DNA of 64,000 nucleotides from JAVBJN01 sp031546985 (GCA_031546985.1 JAVBJN010000087.1:19093-83092), one strand, 5' to 3'; counted from the first letter of the stretch, positions 51,332 through 59,993 are shown. A program made the numbers and translations. Notes: generated by a model from the sequence alone, not told the origin.

Positions 51332-52354
51332 CTAGGGTTGTATTGATTCATAACCTTTTATGCTGTAGTGGAGGTTGCCGGTGATTCTGTCTTTAAGTTT
51401 TAGTGGTTGCAGCACGCGCATGTGGCAGCCAAAACCCAGTATTTCGCGTTCCAGTTCAAAATTGAGTTGTACCTCCAGTTGTATGGTGGTGCCGGTTTCA
51501 TCGCTGCTCAGGATAGTTTGGGAGGCATGCATGGGTTTGGTGGTAACGTATGGCGCATGCCCGGCGCTGATCCACAGTATTACTTTTTGCAAGGCAGATT
51601 CGGGTGCTACCGACACACCGATCACATCTTTGTAAAACTGTTCCGGCGTTAGACCGTTGCTGTCGCGATAGCGCAGGGTTTCGTTTACTTTGGCCGATTG
51701 TATGCGATCCAGCGCATAAGTCATGATATGGGATTTTATGCCTTTGGTACCCACTACAAACCAGCGGTTTTTAAACTCCTTTAACCACCACGGGTGAAAG
51801 GCAAAACGCTGGGCCGACCGGGCGGTGAAACTCTTGTAATCTAGCTCTACCGGTTTCTGCTGTATGATGGCCTGGTACAACACATCCAGGTATTCGAGCC
51901 CTTTAAGGTTATCGTTGCGTTCAAAGTCAATTACGGGCACTTTGTCGTGCGTTTCTGCATATACATGGTCTTCCAGTTTTTGTACCACTTCTGTAAGCTG
52001 GTCAAAATGCGAGAACCCTTTAAACTGGCTAAGTACTGCCACCGCTTCGTTCATACGGCTCAGGTCGTGCTCGCTGATGGGGGTATGTGTAATGCTGTAA
52101 TCGGCATGTTCATAGGTGTAATACTTTTTCTCCTGTACTATAATGGGTGCGTTGTAGCCCAGTTTATCGCTGCGCATCACCTGTATATCGGCCTGTATGG
52201 TGCGCCGGCTTATGCCTTTATCAATGCCTTCGTATTCATACAACGCGTCAGATACTTTGTCCATCAGTTTTTCCAGCGTCCATTTCTGGCGGCGGTTGCG
52301 CAGGCAGCTGTCGATCACTTTATAACGGATAAGGGCGTTTCTGTTTACAGGCAT
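51332..52354 (-). CDS. WYL-domain transcriptional regulator
   Basis: 340 residues. The N-terminal helix-turn-helix region (MDKVSDALYEYEGIDKGISRRTIQADIQVMR) is followed by the WYL domain (about 155-235: KPVELDYKSFTARSAQRFAFHPWWLKEFKNRWFVVGT) and a C-terminal WCX extension. WYL proteins sense nucleotides or oligonucleotides and include regulators of defence and DNA repair. No defence genes are adjacent here, so its target is unknown. It is the only gene between the fasciclin and the FabH cluster. Confidence 0.9.
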   Translation of the reverse strand: MPVNRNALIRYKVIDSCLRNRRQKWTLEKLMDKVSDALYEYEGIDKGISRRTIQADIQVMRSDKLGYNAPIIVQEKKYYTYEHADYSITHTPISEHDLSRMNEAVAVLSQFKGFSHFDQLTEVVQKLEDHVYAETHDKVPVIDFERNDNLKGLEYLDVLYQAIIQQKPVELDYKSFTARSAQRFAFHPWWLKEFKNRWFVVGTKGIKSHIMTYALDRIQSAKVNETLRYRDSNGLTPEQFYKDVIGVSVAPESALQKVILWISAGHAPYVTTKPMHASQTILSSDETGTTIQLEVQLNFELEREILGFGCHMRVLQPLKLKDRITGNLHYSIKGYESIQP

Positions 52355-52654
52355 AGCAAAACTATTTTCAGAAAAAACGAAGATAAAAATATCTGCGCAG
52401 AAAGACTGCGTAGGTGTGTAAGAGCTTTGTGTGGTATGCGGAAAGTAGTTTTGACTGATTGCTAGTTTCTTTTCTCGCAGCGGCGCAACGGCACGGCGGT
52501 ACAGCGCGCGAAGTTTATGCGCAAAGGGTGTCGCGATGTAAGGAATGCATGATAAGCGTTAAACAATATGAGGTATTTTTTCACGCAGCGGCGCAAAAGA
52601 GCAATGTTGGCGACAAGGCAAAGACCTGCCTTACAATTTAAAAATTACCAATAG
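52355..52654. repeat. Gap with two CGCAGCGGCGCAA direct repeats
   Basis: About 300 bases before the cluster operator. CGCAGCGGCGCAA occurs at 52476-52488 and 52584-52596, each in a T-rich context (TTTCTCGCAGCGG, TTTTCACGCAGCGG), the same general class as the GCGCAAAG-type repeats at 5212 and 12280. No gene is seen. Confidence 0.5.
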
Positions 52655-52698
52655 TTAACCCGGGTTAATCAAATCGAAATTTGCGCCCTCTAATTTTG
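52655..52698 (+). promoter_or_regulatory. Class II-type promoter of the FabH cluster: palindrome plus -7 box
   Basis: TTAACCCGGGTTAA (52655-52668) is a perfect 14-bp palindrome. The -7 box TAATTTTG (52691-52698) matches TAnnTTTG and is 29.5 bp from the palindrome centre. With transcription starting near 52703, the centre lies at about -41.5, the position used by Crp-family activators to touch polymerase. The same arrangement recurs at 54201-54244. Confidence 0.7.
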
Positions 52699-52726
52699 CG
52701 GTAACAAAAATCAATCACTGCACACT

Positions 52727-54184
52727 ATGGATGCCCAGACCATTGCGGTTGCAACCAACAACACGCAAAGCACCACAACCTATCTTTCGAATATTGAGCA
52801 TTTAATCCGGACACAATTCTCTTCTGCAGACCTGCCACCACAGCCATTTGCCCGCGAAGACTGGAAAACGCTTACCGATCAGGGTATTATGCGTGCCATG
52901 ATACCTACTGCTTTTGGTGGTCGTGACAGCCACGAAGAACTGTGCCAGCTTATAGAATCGGTAGCCCGGTACAACCTGCCCTTGAGCATGTACACGATGA
53001 TTATCACCACGCTGTTTGTACGCAATGTGGCCAAATATGGTTCCGAAACATTAAAAGAGGAAGTATTACCCGCTTTTAGCTCCGAGGCGCTTATTGGCGG
53101 CTTTGCTTTAACGGAACCTGGTTGCGGCTCCAACCTGGCCAAAATGACTACGGTGTATGAAACAACAGCCGCAGGTTATGAACTTACAGGAGAGAAGCAC
53201 TGGCAGGCGTTTAGCGCTACAGCCGATTGGTGGCTGGTTGCGGCCAAAAACAAACACAATGAAAGGGAGTTTAGCTTTTTTATTCTCAAAAGGGAAGAAG
53301 GCTTTACCAATGTAGAAGTGTACCATGCTTTAGGCTTAAAAGCGATAGACTACGGCCGTAATGTAATCAACGCCATAATACCCGCACATAGAAAACTTAA
53401 TGTAACTGCCGGCCGGTTGGAAGGCGCTGTAGACATGCTTTGCGCATCGCGCCTGAGTATGAGCGCTATGGCTAGTGGCTTTACAGCAAGAATACACGAA
53501 GAAGCCGCCCAGCGGGTTCAAAACCGGAAAATAGGCAATGGCATTTTGGCCAACCTGGGATATGTACAGTACAAACTAATGCAGCTGGCTGCCAACCATA
53601 CCATCAGCAGGGCGTTGCTGGTGTTTGTAACCCGGCAGACCGATTTTAGAAATGATCTTACCGCCCATTTTTTTGAAGCGCAGGCCGTAAAAACACTCTC
53701 GACCGATAAGATGCTGGAGAGCGCTTTAAACTACCAGCAATTGTGTGGGGGCGAGGGCTACCGGCACAATTCACCGGGCAATACCGCAGCCTATGCTTTG
53801 CTCGATGCCCGTGTCTATACCGTCTTCGACGGTACAAATGACTTGCTGAGTCAGCAACTCGCGGAGTATTGCATGCAACATGCTGTTAACGGCGATGTGG
53901 TAGCGTTTCTTTCACAATTTGATAAAACCAGCAAGGGAATGCAGCACCTGAATTTTGATGTGGCTGTGTTAAATAATAATGAAGACCATGCCCGTAAGGT
54001 GCTCAACGGGCAGATCATAGCCCGGGTATTCGGACTCAATTGCCTGGAAGAGGCCATGTGGTTGGAAGGCCCGTCGAGACTGGCCTATGCCGATGTTAAA
54101 AAGGCCGCAGCTATGCTGGTGGCAGATATTAAAAAGGTAATCGCAGAAATCGAAGTTTTGCAGCTCACCGATGCCGTAGTATAA
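52727..54184 (+). CDS. Acyl-CoA dehydrogenase-family flavoprotein
   Basis: 485 residues with the full ACAD order: N-terminal helices, middle domain (ALIGGFALTEPGCGSNLAKM, about 121-140) and C-terminal four-helix domain with LCGGEGYRHNSPGNTAAYALLDARVYTVFDGTNDLL (339-373). The usual catalytic motif YEGT is FDGT, with Asp at 368 in place of Glu of medium-chain enzymes; D/E may still be active, or the base may be elsewhere. First gene of the cluster; the substrate may be an acyl thioester made by the neighbouring FabH, hotdog and SDR proteins. Confidence 0.9.
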   Translation: MDAQTIAVATNNTQSTTTYLSNIEHLIRTQFSSADLPPQPFAREDWKTLTDQGIMRAMIPTAFGGRDSHEELCQLIESVARYNLPLSMYTMIITTLFVRNVAKYGSETLKEEVLPAFSSEALIGGFALTEPGCGSNLAKMTTVYETTAAGYELTGEKHWQAFSATADWWLVAAKNKHNEREFSFFILKREEGFTNVEVYHALGLKAIDYGRNVINAIIPAHRKLNVTAGRLEGAVDMLCASRLSMSAMASGFTARIHEEAAQRVQNRKIGNGILANLGYVQYKLMQLAANHTISRALLVFVTRQTDFRNDLTAHFFEAQAVKTLSTDKMLESALNYQQLCGGEGYRHNSPGNTAAYALLDARVYTVFDGTNDLLSQQLAEYCMQHAVNGDVVAFLSQFDKTSKGMQHLNFDVAVLNNNEDHARKVLNGQIIARVFGLNCLEEAMWLEGPSRLAYADVKKAAAMLVADIKKVIAEIEVLQLTDAVV

Positions 54185-54200
54185 AAAATCTTTACGTCCG

Positions 54201-54244
54201 TTAACCTGGGTTAACAGGTTAGAACAGCCCTCCATATAGTTTTA
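54201..54244 (+). promoter_or_regulatory. Second cluster promoter: palindrome plus -7 box
   Basis: TTAACCTGGGTTAA (54201-54214) has the same six-base arms TTAACC/GGTTAA as the site at 52655 and differs only in its two central bases. A -7-like box TAGTTTTA (54237-54244, one mismatch to TAnnTTTG) is again exactly 29.5 bp from the palindrome centre and 20 bases before the ATG at 54264. Confidence 0.65.
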
Positions 54245-54263
54245 CAGTATTAACCAACATCAA

Positions 54264-54851
54264 ATGAATCAGGAATCTTTGCACGACCAGTTATCCGCCA
54301 TTCGCGGATTTGACAATTACCCAACGCATGGCATTAAACAGGATTTGCTATCGGCGTTTTTTCCATCCAGCATGACCGAAATGGTGAATGACCTGTCTAA
54401 TGTAACCTCGGCCTTTTATGGTTTTTTGCTCCAGCATGTAGGCGAAACATTGGGTAACGAACACATCAATAAGTTTTCGGAAAAACTGTTTTACAGCCTC
54501 GGAAAACTAAAGACAGAACAAGCGCTGTTGAAAAACGATGGATTGCTGACTGATACTGCGGCTTTTGCCATTGTGCCCATCTCGGCTATTTACAATGCCA
54601 GCCCGGAGTATATTTTTTCGGTAGACAAGCTCAGCGCCGATCACACTATTTTATCGATGAGGGGTGTAGACCGGTATTACAGAATTTGTAAGCAACTTGG
54701 TATCGAACAACACCTTAAATGGCCTACGCTGCTGCCTTTTATGGAAGCCATTAAAGACACGCTGAACCTTGATGTAGAAATCAGTTACGAACTGTTTCCA
54801 TTTACCGACGATTATCAGACCCAATGTGTTTACCATTTCAAAAAGGCGTAA
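54264..54851 (+). CDS. Unknown cluster protein (possibly ATC hydrolase-like)
   Basis: 195 residues, cytoplasmic, no signal peptide. Features: HGIKQDLLSAFFPSSMTEMVND at the start, FSEKLFYSLGKLKTEQALLKND in the middle, and GVDRYYRICKQLGIEQHLKWPTLLPFMEAI near the end, finishing FPFTDDYQTQCVYHFKKA. The closing pattern faintly resembles L-2-amino-thiazoline-4-carboxylate hydrolase-like proteins, but this is a guess. It has its own promoter and leads the sub-operon; four bases separate it from the hotdog gene. Confidence 0.7.
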   Translation: MNQESLHDQLSAIRGFDNYPTHGIKQDLLSAFFPSSMTEMVNDLSNVTSAFYGFLLQHVGETLGNEHINKFSEKLFYSLGKLKTEQALLKNDGLLTDTAAFAIVPISAIYNASPEYIFSVDKLSADHTILSMRGVDRYYRICKQLGIEQHLKWPTLLPFMEAIKDTLNLDVEISYELFPFTDDYQTQCVYHFKKA

Positions 54852-54855
54852 TAAG

Positions 54856-55671
54856 ATGAAAGTTCCAGTTTATATCGGGGAGAGTGCTCCTTACTTATAT
54901 TCTTTAGATGATTTAGTTGCCGAGGGCGAATACCTGACGCTGCCCATCGGCTCAACGCACGAGTACCAAAGCAATAATTTTGCTAAGCTGCTGCAGGTGG
55001 TATCGTCGTTGGGCAGCTGCAGTTTGTCGAACCTGCTGGGGCACAGTAGCAAGACCTTTTTCCTGGGCGAGAAGTTGAGAATCCGCCGCACGGCCTTCAA
55101 CATCCAGGAAGGGCCGCTTAACATCCGTGCCAAAAGTGTAGTGGCTTCTAAACGAAAAGGCAAATCAATTGTAGAGATCTTTGACCAGGCCAATGTAATG
55201 GCTTATACCTTCGAACTCGATTATACCATTTTCTCCGAAGAAGCGTTTCGCAAATTGTTTAAAGAGAACTCTGTAAGTACAGATGAAGCGGTAGCTTTTT
55301 GCAACCAGTTTCCGGCTACCCGCAATATCATACAAAGCGACAACCAGTTTATCATTTCGGTAGATCCGTTTACCCGACAGAACTGTATCGGGCATTTCGA
55401 AGGGTATCCTATTGTACCTGCTGTATTTATGGCCAATCGCTTGCTGGTAGGCATACAGCAATGGCTGGAGGCTGCCCATGAAGGCAAGCCACTGGTTACG
55501 CATGTAGACAGCCTGGAACTGTTTCCCAACAAGGCCATGCCCATTGATACCCATTATGATGCCGCCATTGTAGCCACTAAGCTCGCGCCCAAATTGATGC
55601 TGTTCACCTGCTCCATCCTTGATAAAGACCAAACAGAATACGGCGTTTACCTCATCACCGTTCAATTTTAA
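54856..55671 (+). CDS. Double-hotdog FabA/FabZ-like protein with altered active site
   Basis: 271 residues from the ATG at 54856. Two hotdog-like halves are inferred: residues about 20-130 (KGKSIVEIFDQANVMAYTFELDYTIF) and about 150-271. The second has the FabZ-type motif GHFEGYPIVPAVFMANRLL, with the catalytic His at about 180. The acid residue that FabZ (Glu) or FabA (Asp) has 14 positions later is Asn here (about 194). It may still dehydrate 3-hydroxyacyl thioesters, or only bind them. Three bases before the SDR gene. Confidence 0.78.
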   Translation: MKVPVYIGESAPYLYSLDDLVAEGEYLTLPIGSTHEYQSNNFAKLLQVVSSLGSCSLSNLLGHSSKTFFLGEKLRIRRTAFNIQEGPLNIRAKSVVASKRKGKSIVEIFDQANVMAYTFELDYTIFSEEAFRKLFKENSVSTDEAVAFCNQFPATRNIIQSDNQFIISVDPFTRQNCIGHFEGYPIVPAVFMANRLLVGIQQWLEAAHEGKPLVTHVDSLELFPNKAMPIDTHYDAAIVATKLAPKLMLFTCSILDKDQTEYGVYLITVQF

Positions 55672-55674
55672 GTT

Positions 55675-56388
55675 ATGCGCACATTTGAGAATGCAATTAT
55701 TCTGCTTACCGGTGCCGATGGCGGCATAGGGCGAGCATTGCTACACGAATATGCCAGGCGTGGTGCCGGTAAAGTATATGCCGCTGGCATCTCTGCCGTT
55801 CATTTGAATGAACTGGCAGCGGACTACAAGGGGCTGGTTGTTCCCGTGGTAATGGATGTAACCGACGATGCGGCAGTACATGCAGCTGCGGCCAGCTTGA
55901 CCGATGTAACCATGCTGGTAAATAATGCCGGCGTAGAGTTAAAAGCCTCTTTCATTGGCGAAAACGTGGCGCAAAAAGCCCTGTTCGAAATGAAGGTGAA
56001 TTACATCGGTGTCATCAGTTTAATCAATGCTTTTTTGCCTGTGTTGCGAAACAATGCCAACACCAGCATCGTTAATATTTTGTCAGTGGGCAGCACTGCA
56101 GTTATTAAACGGTTAGGCACTTATTGCGCTTCAAAATCCGCTACCCATATACTAACCCAATCAATCAGAGCAGAGTTACAGGCAGTACATATCGGTGTAA
56201 TCGGGGTTTATCCCGGTTACGTCGATACTGCTATGTCTGCCGACATTAGCTTTGAAAAAGCATCACCAACTGATCTCGCCATCCGTATTTGTAACGACTT
56301 TGAAGCTGGCAAAAACGACATTTTCCCCGACCAGATGTCTGCCGACTTTTATTCCCAACAACCCATAACCATCAACTACCTAAACTAG
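55675..56388 (+). CDS. Short-chain dehydrogenase/reductase of the cluster
   Basis: 237 residues with a complete classical SDR site: cofactor loop LTGADGGIGRALL (10-22), NNAG, catalytic Ser in NILSVGS and YxxxK in TYCASKSA. In context it could reduce a 3-oxoacyl thioester from FabH to the 3-hydroxy form (FabG-like), though the sequence alone does not fix the substrate. It ends four bases before fabH. Confidence 0.92.
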   Translation: MRTFENAIILLTGADGGIGRALLHEYARRGAGKVYAAGISAVHLNELAADYKGLVVPVVMDVTDDAAVHAAAASLTDVTMLVNNAGVELKASFIGENVAQKALFEMKVNYIGVISLINAFLPVLRNNANTSIVNILSVGSTAVIKRLGTYCASKSATHILTQSIRAELQAVHIGVIGVYPGYVDTAMSADISFEKASPTDLAIRICNDFEAGKNDIFPDQMSADFYSQQPITINYLN

Positions 56389-56392
56389 AAAA

Positions 56393-57400
56393 ATGCGCAC
56401 CCAAAAATCGGCCATCATTACTGCTGTCGGGGCTTACGTGCCGGAAACGGTATTCTCCAACCACGATATAGAACAGCTTGTAGCCACCAACGACGAATGG
56501 ATTGTAGCCCGTACCGGCATTAAAGAACGCCGCATACAGGACGAAAAAGACAAAGCCACTTCCGACATGATTGTGCCTGCCATCCTGGAAATCTGCCGCA
56601 AACGCAACCTCGATCCCAAAGAGATAGAATGTGTAATTGTAGCAACTATAACACCCGACTATAAATTGCCTGCTACGGCCAATATTGTTTGCGAGAAAAT
56701 AGGTGCTTCCAATGCATGGGGTTTTGACATTAACTCCGCTTGCAGCGGTTTTATTCATGCGCTTAATATTGGTGCCAGTTTCATCGAAAATGGCAAGCAC
56801 GATAAAGTGATCGTAGTTGGCGCAGATAAAATGAGTTCCATCATCAACAAGCAAGATCGTAATACAGTAGTGCTCTTTGGCGACGGAGCCGGAGCGGTAT
56901 TGCTCGAGTCTTCTACCGAACAAATTGGTGTAATGGACAGCATGTTCCGCAGCGAAGGCGCCGGTAAAGAATTTCTGCACATTAAATCGGGCGGGGCGCT
57001 TAACAGCCTTACGGTAGAAAGCGTAATGGCCAACGAACATTTTGTATCGCAAGATGGCAAGAACATCTTTAAAGCGGCTGTGCGCAATATGAGCGGCATC
57101 TCTAAAGAGCTGATGAAACGCAACGATTTGGAAGTGGCCGATATTGACTGGTTTGTGCCGCACCAGGCCAACCTCCGTATTATCGAAGCCGTAGCCAAAG
57201 AAATGGAAATGCCTATGGAGCGCATCAAGATCAATATTGAAAAATACGGCAATACCACCGCGGGTACCATACCCATTTGCCTATGGGAGCTGGAAAAAAA
57301 ACTTAAAAAGAACGACTCCGTACTGCTCACTGCCTTTGGTGCAGGCTTCTCCTGGGGCGCAGTTTGGATCAAATGGGCTTACGATCCCTGCCAGAATTAA
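56393..57400 (+). CDS. fabH: 3-oxoacyl-ACP synthase III (FabH-like ketosynthase)
   Basis: 335 residues with the KAS III triad: Cys117 in FDINSACSGFIHAL, His in WFVPHQANLRII and Asn in EKYGNTTAGTIP. The start MRTQKSAIITAVGAYVPETVFSN and RTGIKERRI are typical. FabH condenses a starter acyl-CoA with malonyl-ACP. Being tied to ACAD, hotdog and SDR genes under a special promoter, without acyl carrier protein or the other fab genes, it is probably a second, pathway-specific FabH rather than the housekeeping one. Last gene of the run. Confidence 0.93.
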   Translation: MRTQKSAIITAVGAYVPETVFSNHDIEQLVATNDEWIVARTGIKERRIQDEKDKATSDMIVPAILEICRKRNLDPKEIECVIVATITPDYKLPATANIVCEKIGASNAWGFDINSACSGFIHALNIGASFIENGKHDKVIVVGADKMSSIINKQDRNTVVLFGDGAGAVLLESSTEQIGVMDSMFRSEGAGKEFLHIKSGGALNSLTVESVMANEHFVSQDGKNIFKAAVRNMSGISKELMKRNDLEVADIDWFVPHQANLRIIEAVAKEMEMPMERIKINIEKYGNTTAGTIPICLWELEKKLKKNDSVLLTAFGAGFSWGAVWIKWAYDPCQN

Positions 57401-57444
57401 CTGTATGAATACATAAACGGTTAATTTCTAATGGTGGATTTTCC

Positions 57445-57452
57445 TACATTTG
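57445..57452 (+). promoter_or_regulatory. -7 promoter box that decides the start of the Crp/Fnr gene
   Basis: TACATTTG matches TAnnTTTG exactly. It falls inside the longest frame (from 57431), so the next ATG at 57485 is the more likely start. A half-site GGTTAA at 57419-57424 lies just upstream. Confidence 0.45.
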
Positions 57453-57484
57453 ACCAGCAAAGCAATCATTTGTCTGGTCACCCT

Positions 57485-58063
57485 ATGGAAACGGAACCAC
57501 TTTTTAAGTATTTAGGAGACGTATTACGCCTCAGCAAAGAAGATATAGAACTTTCACGCCCTTACTGGAAAAAATTCAAGTACGGCAAGGGCGAATACTT
57601 CAACCAATATGGCAACGTATGCCAGCACCTGGGATTTATTATCTCGGGTGTTTTTCGTACCTATTATATCGACGAGAATCTCAAGGAAAATACGGTATTC
57701 CTGTACACCCAGGATGAATTTGTAACTGCCTTTCGCAGTATGGTGCAGCGCATTCCCTGCATCTATTTTGTACAAGCGCTTGCACCTGCGCATATCGTAA
57801 GCATACACATCAACGATCTGGAAAAACTGTACAGCCAATCTAAAGGCTGGGAGCGGGTAGGCCGGTCCATTGCCGAAGAAGCTTTTTACAAATTGCTGCA
57901 CCGGGTAGAGAACCTTACTTTCTTAAGCGCCGAGGAGCGCTACAAACAGTTTCTGGAGCGGCATCCTAATCTGCCCGAGAGTATTCCGCAATACCATATC
58001 GCTTCTTTCCTGGGCATAGAAACACCATCGCTGAGCAGGATTAAAAAGCGGTTGAAGGGGTAG
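57485..58063 (+). CDS. Crp/Fnr-family transcription regulator
   Basis: About 192 residues from the ATG at 57485 (METEPLFKYL); a TAnnTTTG box covers the earlier start at 57431. The N-part is a cNMP-binding barrel (KYGKGEYFNQYGNVCQHLGFIISGVFRTYYI), followed by a helix and a short helix-turn-helix (LPESIPQYHIASFLGIETPSLSRIKKRLKG). The usual cAMP-binding arginine/glutamate motif is not evident, so a ligand is unknown. It lies 84 bases after fabH. Being the nearest Crp-type protein, it is the best candidate for the TTAACC-N2-GGTTAA sites, though this is inference. Confidence 0.9.
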   Translation: METEPLFKYLGDVLRLSKEDIELSRPYWKKFKYGKGEYFNQYGNVCQHLGFIISGVFRTYYIDENLKENTVFLYTQDEFVTAFRSMVQRIPCIYFVQALAPAHIVSIHINDLEKLYSQSKGWERVGRSIAEEAFYKLLHRVENLTFLSAEERYKQFLERHPNLPESIPQYHIASFLGIETPSLSRIKKRLKG

Positions 58064-58152
58064 GGGGTATTCTCTAATACCGGGCAATTTCTCTCTGAAA
58101 CATTAGCCTATTCGTTTATTACCTATATTTGAATTTCGCAAATAGGTAAACT

Positions 58153-59067
58153 ATGGCACCTACATCCATCGAGCAGTTTTACAGCCAGATTAAGGCCACG
58201 ATGCCGGCAGAGATAGCCCAGGAAATAGGGCATTTTAACGTGTTTAATTACGAAGAAGTGCTGGCAGATTTTAAAGAGAAGGCGGTGATGCCTTATGATA
58301 AAAGAGCCTACTATAAAATAAGCCTGATTCAAGGCAGGAACAGGGCAGAGTATGCCGATAAAGTGATTGAAATAGAACAGGCAGCATTAGTATTTGCCAC
58401 GCCTAAAGTGCCTTACCATTGGTTGCCGCAGGACGAAAAACAAAGCGGCTTCTTCTGCATTTTTACCGACGAATTCCTGGTGCGTAATAAAAGCGGTGTG
58501 ATACTGGATGAACTGCCCATTTTTAAATCGGGCGGTTATCCTGTTTTTATGGTCGATAATGAACAACAGCAGGAGATTGCACACATTTTTCAGAAGATGA
58601 ACAAAGAACTTTCTTCTGATTATGTATTTAAGTACGATTTGCTGCGCAATTATGTGCTGGAACTTATTCACTACGGGCAAAAGTTACAGCCTAAGTCTAC
58701 AACCAACCCTACGCACAATGCTGCATCGAGGGTTACTTCATTGTTTATAGAATTGCTGGAAAGGCAGTTTCCTATAGAATCGCCCTTGCAAAAATTGCAA
58801 TTACGCACAGCCAAAGATTATGCTGAGAGGCTGGCGATTCATGTAAACCACCTGAATAAGGTATTGAAAGACAATACAGGCAAAACCACCACCGCAATCA
58901 TAGGCGGCAGAATAGCGCAGGAAGCTAAAATACTGCTGAAACAAACCGATTGGAACGTTTCGGAAATAGCTTATTCGCTGGGATATGAGGAACTGGCGCA
59001 TTTCTCCAATTTCTTCAGGAAACAAACCGGGCTTTCTCCCAATCATTTCCGGTTACAATCGGCATAA
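58153..59067 (+). CDS. AraC-family transcription regulator
   Basis: 304 residues. The C-terminal 100 residues hold two helix-turn-helix motifs: AKDYAERLAIHVNHLNKVLKDNTGKTTTAII and VSEIAYSLGYEELAHFSNFFRKQTGLSPNHFR. The N-part has the cupin-like TPKVPYHWLPQDEKQSGFFCIFTDEF of the AraC/PobR group. It precedes an SDR gene by about 90 bases on the same strand, a pairing seen often in this phylum, so the SDR is its likely target. Confidence 0.92.
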   Translation: MAPTSIEQFYSQIKATMPAEIAQEIGHFNVFNYEEVLADFKEKAVMPYDKRAYYKISLIQGRNRAEYADKVIEIEQAALVFATPKVPYHWLPQDEKQSGFFCIFTDEFLVRNKSGVILDELPIFKSGGYPVFMVDNEQQQEIAHIFQKMNKELSSDYVFKYDLLRNYVLELIHYGQKLQPKSTTNPTHNAASRVTSLFIELLERQFPIESPLQKLQLRTAKDYAERLAIHVNHLNKVLKDNTGKTTTAIIGGRIAQEAKILLKQTDWNVSEIAYSLGYEELAHFSNFFRKQTGLSPNHFRLQSA

Positions 59068-59159
59068 TTTGAATTTTACAACTATTCCTTTGCTTTTCGC
59101 AACAAGTGGTAATGCTTTATGGTTGACCTTTGTCTTGTCAAATTTTAAAACCAATGACA

Positions 59160-59921
59160 ATGGCAACAAATAAAATCGCATTAGTAACAGGTGGCAGCCG
59201 TGGCCTGGGTAGAAACATGGCTTTGAGCATTGCTAAAAAAGGCATTGATGTAGTGCTTACCTACAACAACAACAAAGCCGAAGCCGATAAGGTGGTGGCA
59301 GAAATTGAGTTGCTGGGATGCAAAGCAGCAACTTTTCAGCTGGATGCGAGTAATGTAAAATCATTCGGCCAGTTTTTTGAGCAGGTAACTGCGCATTTAA
59401 AGGAACAAACCGGTAGCACCAATTTTGATTTTCTGATTAACAACGCGGGTACTGCATTGTATGCACCTTTTGCTGAAACTACAGAAGAGCAGTTCGATAA
59501 CGCATTGAACCTGCATTACAAAGGCGTATTCTTCTTAACACAAAAAGCATTGCCATTCCTGAACGATGGCGGCCGCATCATTAACATTTCATCTGGCCTG
59601 GCGCGTTTTTCATACCCGGGATCTTCGGCTTATGGAGCCATGAAAGGCGCTATTGAAGTACTCACAAGGTACCTGGCCAAAGAACTGGGTGTACGTGGCA
59701 TTGCTGCCAATGTAGTGGCTCCGGGCGCTATTGAAACCGATTTTGGCGGCGGTCATATACGGGATGACAAGGCCGCCAATACCCAAATTGCCAGTATTAC
59801 AGCGCTGGGCCGTGTAGGCTTGCCAGATGATATTGGTGGGGTAGTTGCCTTCCTGTGTACCGAAGATGCACGTTGGATTAACGGACAACGCATTGAAGTA
59901 TCTGGCGGAATGAATTTATAA
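59160..59921 (+). CDS. SDR-family oxidoreductase
   Basis: About 253 residues from the ATG at 59160 (MATNKIALVTGG); ATG codons at 59154 and 59130 are alternatives. Complete SDR site: VTGGSRGLGRNMA, NNAG, IINISSGLARFSYPGSSAYGAMKG (Ser, YxxxK as YGAMK) and ALGRVGLPDDIGGVVAFLCTEDARWINGQRIEVSGGM at the end. Close to the 3-oxoacyl-ACP reductase/glucose-dehydrogenase type. Substrate unknown; it is paired with the upstream AraC gene and closed by a terminator. Confidence 0.92.
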   Translation: MATNKIALVTGGSRGLGRNMALSIAKKGIDVVLTYNNNKAEADKVVAEIELLGCKAATFQLDASNVKSFGQFFEQVTAHLKEQTGSTNFDFLINNAGTALYAPFAETTEEQFDNALNLHYKGVFFLTQKALPFLNDGGRIINISSGLARFSYPGSSAYGAMKGAIEVLTRYLAKELGVRGIAANVVAPGAIETDFGGGHIRDDKAANTQIASITALGRVGLPDDIGGVVAFLCTEDARWINGQRIEVSGGMNL

Positions 59922-59946
59922 GTTCTTCTGAAGTATAGCGTAAATG

Positions 59947-59981
59947 AACAGCCCGGCAGATCTTTGGTCTACCGGGCTGTT
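59947..59981. terminator. Hairpin between convergent SDR and protease-like genes
   Basis: AACAGCCCGG and CCGGGCTGTT form a ten-bp stem around a 15-base loop. It lies between the two stops at 59921 and 59994. Confidence 0.75.
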
Positions 59982-59993
59982 GTATGTTTGGGG

